Assembly (NCBI GenBank): GCA_046704565.1
Contig: JBJKRP010000150.1
Location: 1 to 9,383 of the forward strand
DNA: 9,383 nucleotides
Source: FEN-1297 sp046704565
GTDB lineage: Bacteria; Bacteroidota; Ignavibacteria; Ignavibacteriales; Ignavibacteriaceae
Direction of reading: 5' to 3'
Made by a program: the position numbers and the translations under genes. Under the pieces are notes generated by a model. It was not told the DNA's origin. It worked only from the letters and a program-made list of their open reading frames with translations, and did no database searches. This document shows positions 6,078 through 9,383 of this stretch, one piece after another. Each line of letters starts with the position of its first letter. The first letter of the stretch is position 1.

Positions 6078-8879
6078 TTATTTTTTCTTTTTAGATACGG
6101 CTTTCTTCTTGCTGTTTTTTTTTGCAGAAGAAGATTTTACTTTTGCCTTAGCCGCAACAGCTTCCTTAGCAACCGCATGAGCAGAGGCTAACCTTGCAAT
6201 CGGCACACGGAAAGGAGAACAGCTTACATAGTTCAAGCCGATGCGGTGGCAGAACTCAACTGATTTAGCCTCGCCGCCGTGCTCGCCGCAGATTCCGATC
6301 TTCAGATCAGGACGTGTAGCTCTGCCTCTCTCTACAGCTACCTTCATCAGCTCGCCTACGCCTTCCTGGTCGATTGACTGGAACGGATCTTCCGGCAGAA
6401 TTTTCTTTTCCAGATATTCCGGCAGAAATCCGCCGATATCATCACGCGAAAATCCGAAAGTCATCTGTGTCAAGTCGTTCGTACCGAAAGAGAAGAACTG
6501 TGCAACTTCCGCAATCTTGCCGGCTGTTAAAGCAGCTCTCGGAATTTCGATCATCGTTCCGGTTAAGTGAGCAATTTTCTTTAGTCCGAATTTAGCGCAG
6601 ACTTCGGCGTGTACTCTGTTAACGATATCATATTGATGTTTGATCTCGTTAATTGTGCATGTTACCGGTATCATTATTTCAGGGAAAGGCTTCTTGCCTT
6701 CCTTTAATAATTCTGCGGTTGCCTCAAAGATTGCGCGCACCTGCATCTCGGTAACTTCAGGATAAGTAATTCCGAGACGAACACCGCGGTGTCCCATCAT
6801 CGGGTTATTCTCATGAAGCTTTTCCGCACGCTCGTTCAGTTCATCAAGAGAAATACCAAGGCTGGATGCAAGTTTCTCTCTTTCCTCCATTCTGTTAGGA
6901 ACAAATTCATGAAGCGGCGGGTCGAGTGTTCTGATTGTTACGCCGTAACCGTCCATTGCTTCCAGAGTACCTTTTATATCAGACTTAACATGCGGGAAGA
7001 GCTCATCAAGAGCGCTTCTTCTCTCTGCTTCGGTTTTGGAGACGATCATCTTGCGAAGCTTGAACAACGGTTCTTCGGAATGCTTTCCATAGAACATGTG
7101 CTCTGTTCTGAAAAGACCGATTCCCTCTGCACCGAATGCACGAGCCTTTTCAGCATCGTCCGGGGTATCGGCGTTCGTTCTAACCTTTAACTTTCTAACC
7201 TGGTCGCAAAGCTTCATGAACGCTACGAAGTCGGGATTTTCTTCGGCAGCTTTAATCATAGGAAGCTCACCCTGGTATACAGTTCCTTTCGATCCGTTAA
7301 GCGTAAGCCATTCACCTTCGCGGACTGTAACACCGCCAACTGAAAAATATTTCTCAGGGTAATTTATTTTGAGTGAGCCAGCACCGACTATACAACATTT
7401 ACCCCAGCCTCGCGCAACCAAAGCCGCATGCGAAGTCATTCCGCCGCGACCGGTTAAGATAGCCTGCGCAGCACGCATTCCTTCGATATCTTCCGGGTTG
7501 GTTTCTTCACGAACAAGGATAACCTGTTTGCCTTGCTTAGCCCATGCTACCGCATCATTAGCTGAAAATACAACCTGACCCGAAGCGCCGCCGGGACCCG
7601 CCGGCAATCCTTTTGCAATAACAGTTGAAGATTTTTCCGCAGCAGGATCGATAATAGGGTGAAGAAGCTCATCAAGCTGCGAAGGCTGAACACGGAGTAC
7701 GGCTTCTTCCTTTGTAATTAATCTTTCCTTGTACATATCGAGAGCCATTCTTACTGCAGCCGGTCCGTTTCTCTTACCGACACGGCACTGAAGCATATAA
7801 AGCTTGCCTTCCTGTATTGTAAACTCGATGTCGAGCATATCATGGTAATGCTTCTCAAGCTTCTTCTGAACACCATCAAGCTGCTTGTAAGTTGGAGGCA
7901 TTGCAGTTTCAAGAGATGCTAAATGCGCGGTATGCTCGTTCTTTCCTACTTCATTAATAGGATTCGGAGTTCTGATACCTGCAACAACATCTTCGCCTTG
8001 AGCATTCGTTAACCATTCTCCGTAAAAATAATTCTCTCCGGTTGCGGGGTTACGAGTAAATGCAACGCCTGTTGCGGAAGTATCTCCCATGTTTCCAAAC
8101 ACCATTGACTGAACATTAACGGCAGTTCCCCAGTCGTCGGGAATCCCTTCAAACTTTCTGTAAGCGATTGCACGTCTTCCCATCCAGCTCTGGAAGACTG
8201 CGGCGACAGCACCCCACAACTGTTCCATTGCATCTTCAGGGAAAGGTCTTCCGAGTACTTCCTGAACTTTTGCCTTATAGATTTCGATTAATTCTTTCAG
8301 ATCATCAGCAGTTAAATCGGTATCGCTTTGGGCACCGCGTTCATGCTTCATCTTTTCAAGCTCTTTCTCAAGCTGCTGACGGACGCCTTTGCCTTCTGCC
8401 GGCTCGATGCCTGCTGCCTTTTCCATAACTACGTCAGAGTACATCTGGATCAGGCGGCGGTGAGAGTCATATACAAAGCGCGGGTTGCCTGTCTTTGCAA
8501 TCAAAGCCTCGCGCGTGGTGTTGTTCAATCCGACGTTGAGGATTGTTTCCATCATGCCGGGCATGGATGCACGGGCACCGGAACGAACTGAAACAAGAAG
8601 AGGATTATCCGGGTCACCGAACTTTTTACCCATTTCCTTTTCGACTTTAACAAGGGCATCTTTTACCTGCTTGTTGAGTTCTTTAGGATACTTCTTGTTG
8701 TTTTTATAGTATGCCGTACATACTTCGGTGGTAATTGTAAAACCTGACGGCACCGGCAGCCCTATATTTGCCATCTCGGCAAGATTAGCGCCCTTGCCGC
8801 CGAGCAGGTTTTTCATGTCTGCTCTTCCTTCGGCTTTTTTACTGCCGAAAAAATAAACGTACTTTTTTTCTTTTGCCAT
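6078..8879 (-). CDS. ppdK: Pyruvate, phosphate dikinase
   Basis: PPDK reversibly converts pyruvate, ATP and phosphate to PEP, AMP and pyrophosphate, serving glycolysis or gluconeogenesis in the cytosol. The 933-residue protein has all three domains. The N-terminal nucleotide-binding domain contains SVRSGARASMPGMMETILN (97-115) and NMGDTSATGVAFTRNPATGE (263-282). The swivelling phosphohistidine domain contains GRGGMTSHAALVARGWGKCC (477-496), with catalytic His484 and Thr482, the residue equivalent to the one modified by the PPDK regulatory protein in other organisms. The C-terminal PEP/pyruvate barrel contains GLFRTEHMF (588-596), TLDPPLHEF (651-659), MIEIPRAAL (776-784), FFSFGTNDLTQMTFGF (795-810), GICGEHGGE (862-870) and catalytic Cys887 in SCSPFRVP. 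Unusually, the family core ends near residue 902 and is followed by about 31 Lys/Ala/Ser-rich residues with 13 lysines. A strong GGAGG precedes the ATG by 9 nt, suggesting high expression. Confidence 0.98.
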   Translation of the reverse strand: MAKEKKYVYFFGSKKAEGRADMKNLLGGKGANLAEMANIGLPVPSGFTITTEVCTAYYKNNKKYPKELNKQVKDALVKVEKEMGKKFGDPDNPLLVSVRSGARASMPGMMETILNVGLNNTTREALIAKTGNPRFVYDSHRRLIQMYSDVVMEKAAGIEPAEGKGVRQQLEKELEKMKHERGAQSDTDLTADDLKELIEIYKAKVQEVLGRPFPEDAMEQLWGAVAAVFQSWMGRRAIAYRKFEGIPDDWGTAVNVQSMVFGNMGDTSATGVAFTRNPATGENYFYGEWLTNAQGEDVVAGIRTPNPINEVGKNEHTAHLASLETAMPPTYKQLDGVQKKLEKHYHDMLDIEFTIQEGKLYMLQCRVGKRNGPAAVRMALDMYKERLITKEEAVLRVQPSQLDELLHPIIDPAAEKSSTVIAKGLPAGPGGASGQVVFSANDAVAWAKQGKQVILVREETNPEDIEGMRAAQAILTGRGGMTSHAALVARGWGKCCIVGAGSLKINYPEKYFSVGGVTVREGEWLTLNGSKGTVYQGELPMIKAAEENPDFVAFMKLCDQVRKLKVRTNADTPDDAEKARAFGAEGIGLFRTEHMFYGKHSEEPLFKLRKMIVSKTEAERRSALDELFPHVKSDIKGTLEAMDGYGVTIRTLDPPLHEFVPNRMEEREKLASSLGISLDELNERAEKLHENNPMMGHRGVRLGITYPEVTEMQVRAIFEATAELLKEGKKPFPEIMIPVTCTINEIKHQYDIVNRVHAEVCAKFGLKKIAHLTGTMIEIPRAALTAGKIAEVAQFFSFGTNDLTQMTFGFSRDDIGGFLPEYLEKKILPEDPFQSIDQEGVGELMKVAVERGRATRPDLKIGICGEHGGEAKSVEFCHRIGLNYVSCSPFRVPIARLASAHAVAKEAVAAKAKVKSSSAKKNSKKKAVSKKKK
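6114..6123 (-). other. A9 run / slippery heptamer in the ppdK tail
   Basis: The coding strand has nine consecutive A followed by C within codons GCA AAA AAA AAC. The last seven bases form A AAA AAC in the phase of a classical -1 slippery site, and an A9 run also favours polymerase slippage. The hairpin at 6072-6036 begins about 41 nt further on, too far for a normal frameshift stimulator. Slippage would alter only the basic tail. Confidence 0.3.
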
Positions 8880-8888
8880 TTTTTCTTT

Positions 8889-8893
8889 CCTCC
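8889..8893 (-). promoter_or_regulatory. Strong Shine-Dalgarno of ppdK
   Basis: The minus strand reads GGAGG, 9 nt before the ppdK ATG. It is the best ribosome binding site in the window: recG, gpsA and plsY have none, and queA and ispD have only AAGG-type sites. It confirms the ATG at 8879. Confidence 0.75.
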
Positions 8894-8904
8894 AAGTTTG
8901 AGTA

Positions 8905-8910
8905 ATTATA
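8905..8910 (-). promoter_or_regulatory. Candidate -10 box for ppdK
   Basis: The minus strand carries a perfect TATAAT, placing a start site near 8898 and giving a leader of about 19 nt that just contains the GGAGG. No good TTGACA lies 17 nt upstream (CAGAAT is there), although the upstream stretch is AT-rich. In such AT-rich DNA a TATAAT can occur by chance. The 92-nt spacer otherwise shows only a weak 5-bp inverted repeat. Confidence 0.35.
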
Positions 8911-8971
8911 TATGTTTTAACTTTTTCATTCTGTTTTAAATAGATAGATCAGAAACTATCAATTGAACTCT

Positions 8972-9383
8972 CTAAATAATTCTTTCTAAAATAAAATTCT
9001 TAAACAACTCCGGCTCATCCATCATTATTTTGATTTTCAAAAAGTAAATATCGATGTCGTCAAGCTCCTTAGAATACTTTGAAAGCTTAACTGCGTCCTT
9101 TTCAGTCGTTACAACCGAGTGGGAGTTGGTCGAATAAAACTCCTTGCGTATCCTCTGTACCTCTTTAAGAGTGTAGTACTTATGATCTCTAAAGACCATC
9201 CTGTTTTCCGTGTCGACATTTGTTTGCTTTAGCGCGTTGATAAACGAAGACGGATTGGCAACACCGGAAACTACCAGGCTCTTCTGCCCTTCAAACTCCT
9301 TTATGCCGTAATTAAGCTTCTTCTTTACATCAACAAAACCGACGGACATATAGTACGCAGTAAAAAACTTTTTGTCTGCAAAG
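8972..9383 (-). CDS. lpxK: Tetraacyldisaccharide 4'-kinase, C-terminal part (partial)
   Basis: LpxK phosphorylates the 4' position of the tetraacyl-disaccharide lipid A precursor at the cytoplasmic face of the inner membrane. Only the last 136 codons are in the window. The frame stays open through the right edge, so the ATG at 9347-9349 is internal and the N-terminal P-loop domain lies outside. The visible part shows the family's C-terminal pattern: SGVANPSSFINALK, where relatives have AGIGNP..FF..L; then FRDHKYYT, holding the Asp-His pair typical of the family; then VVTTEKDAVKL, a strong LpxK signature. The end (DEPELFKNFILERII) is a normal C-terminus. The gene lies 92 nt upstream of ppdK on the same strand, with no convincing terminator between them. 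Its presence implies lipopolysaccharide. Confidence 0.9.
   Translation of the reverse strand, partial: FADKKFFTAYYMSVGFVDVKKKLNYGIKEFEGQKSLVVSGVANPSSFINALKQTNVDTENRMVFRDHKYYTLKEVQRIRKEFYSTNSHSVVTTEKDAVKLSKYSKELDDIDIYFLKIKIMMDEPELFKNFILERII

Noticed and set aside
8009..8233. A 74-codon minus-strand frame inside ppdK
   Set aside because: It overlaps the conserved PPDK nucleotide-binding domain in another frame and shows no domain or ribosome binding site.
6241..8709. Many plus-strand open frames of 69-133 codons opposite ppdK
   Set aside because: They lie antisense to a fully conserved PPDK, have no recognisable motifs and follow from its codon bias; they are shadows.
8943..8960. Inverted repeat GATAG/CTATC with an 8-nt loop between lpxK and ppdK
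   Set aside because: The stem is only 5 bp and AT-rich, and no real T-run follows it, so it is too weak to call a terminator.
9347..9349. ATG taken as the start of lpxK
   Set aside because: The frame continues open to the window edge and the N-terminal kinase domain is missing, so this is an internal methionine of a gene cut by the window.
1..9383. A new defence, mobile or biosynthetic system
   Set aside because: Every gene of substance belongs to a well-known housekeeping family with intact motifs. There are no transposases, integrases, CRISPR-like repeats, RNA genes or unassigned large ORFs.

Overview
The window looks like chromosomal housekeeping DNA from a Gram-negative bacterium, most likely of the Bacteroidota/Chlorobiota/Ignavibacteria kind. 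LpxK implies lipid A and an outer membrane. PlsY has the GGTN form of its first motif, RecG has the long Bacteroidota-like linker before its TRG motif, and several genes start without any Shine-Dalgarno sequence. The lineage is an inference from motifs and style, not from a marker gene.

All seven confident genes lie on the minus strand, so transcription runs from high to low coordinates: lpxK (3' part only, entering from the right edge), ppdK, queA, ispD, plsY, gpsA, recG. Spacers are 92 nt (lpxK-ppdK, with a TATAAT-like box and a strong Shine-Dalgarno), 74 nt (ppdK-queA, filled by a 17-bp hairpin), 15 nt (queA-ispD), 134 nt (ispD-plsY, with a small hairpin and T-run), 3 nt (plsY-gpsA) and 141 nt (gpsA-recG). 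Likely transcription blocks are ppdK with partial read-through to queA-ispD, plsY-gpsA, and recG. No gap exceeds 300 bases.

The genes serve envelope and central metabolism. LpxK phosphorylates the lipid A precursor. PPDK interconverts pyruvate and PEP. QueA makes epoxyqueuosine in tRNA. IspD performs the cytidylyl-transfer step of the MEP isoprenoid pathway. GpsA makes glycerol-3-phosphate and PlsY acylates it, so this tight gene pair encodes consecutive steps of phospholipid synthesis. RecG remodels stalled replication forks.

I see no mobile element, CRISPR array, tRNA, rRNA, defence cassette or other sign of an undescribed system. The points worth a second look are small: a strand-specific RNA hairpin after ppdK, a lysine-rich tail on PPDK containing an A9 slippery run, an extra segment in RecG, a UUCG-capped hairpin and 12-base repeat after recG, and a possible convergent gene end at the left edge.
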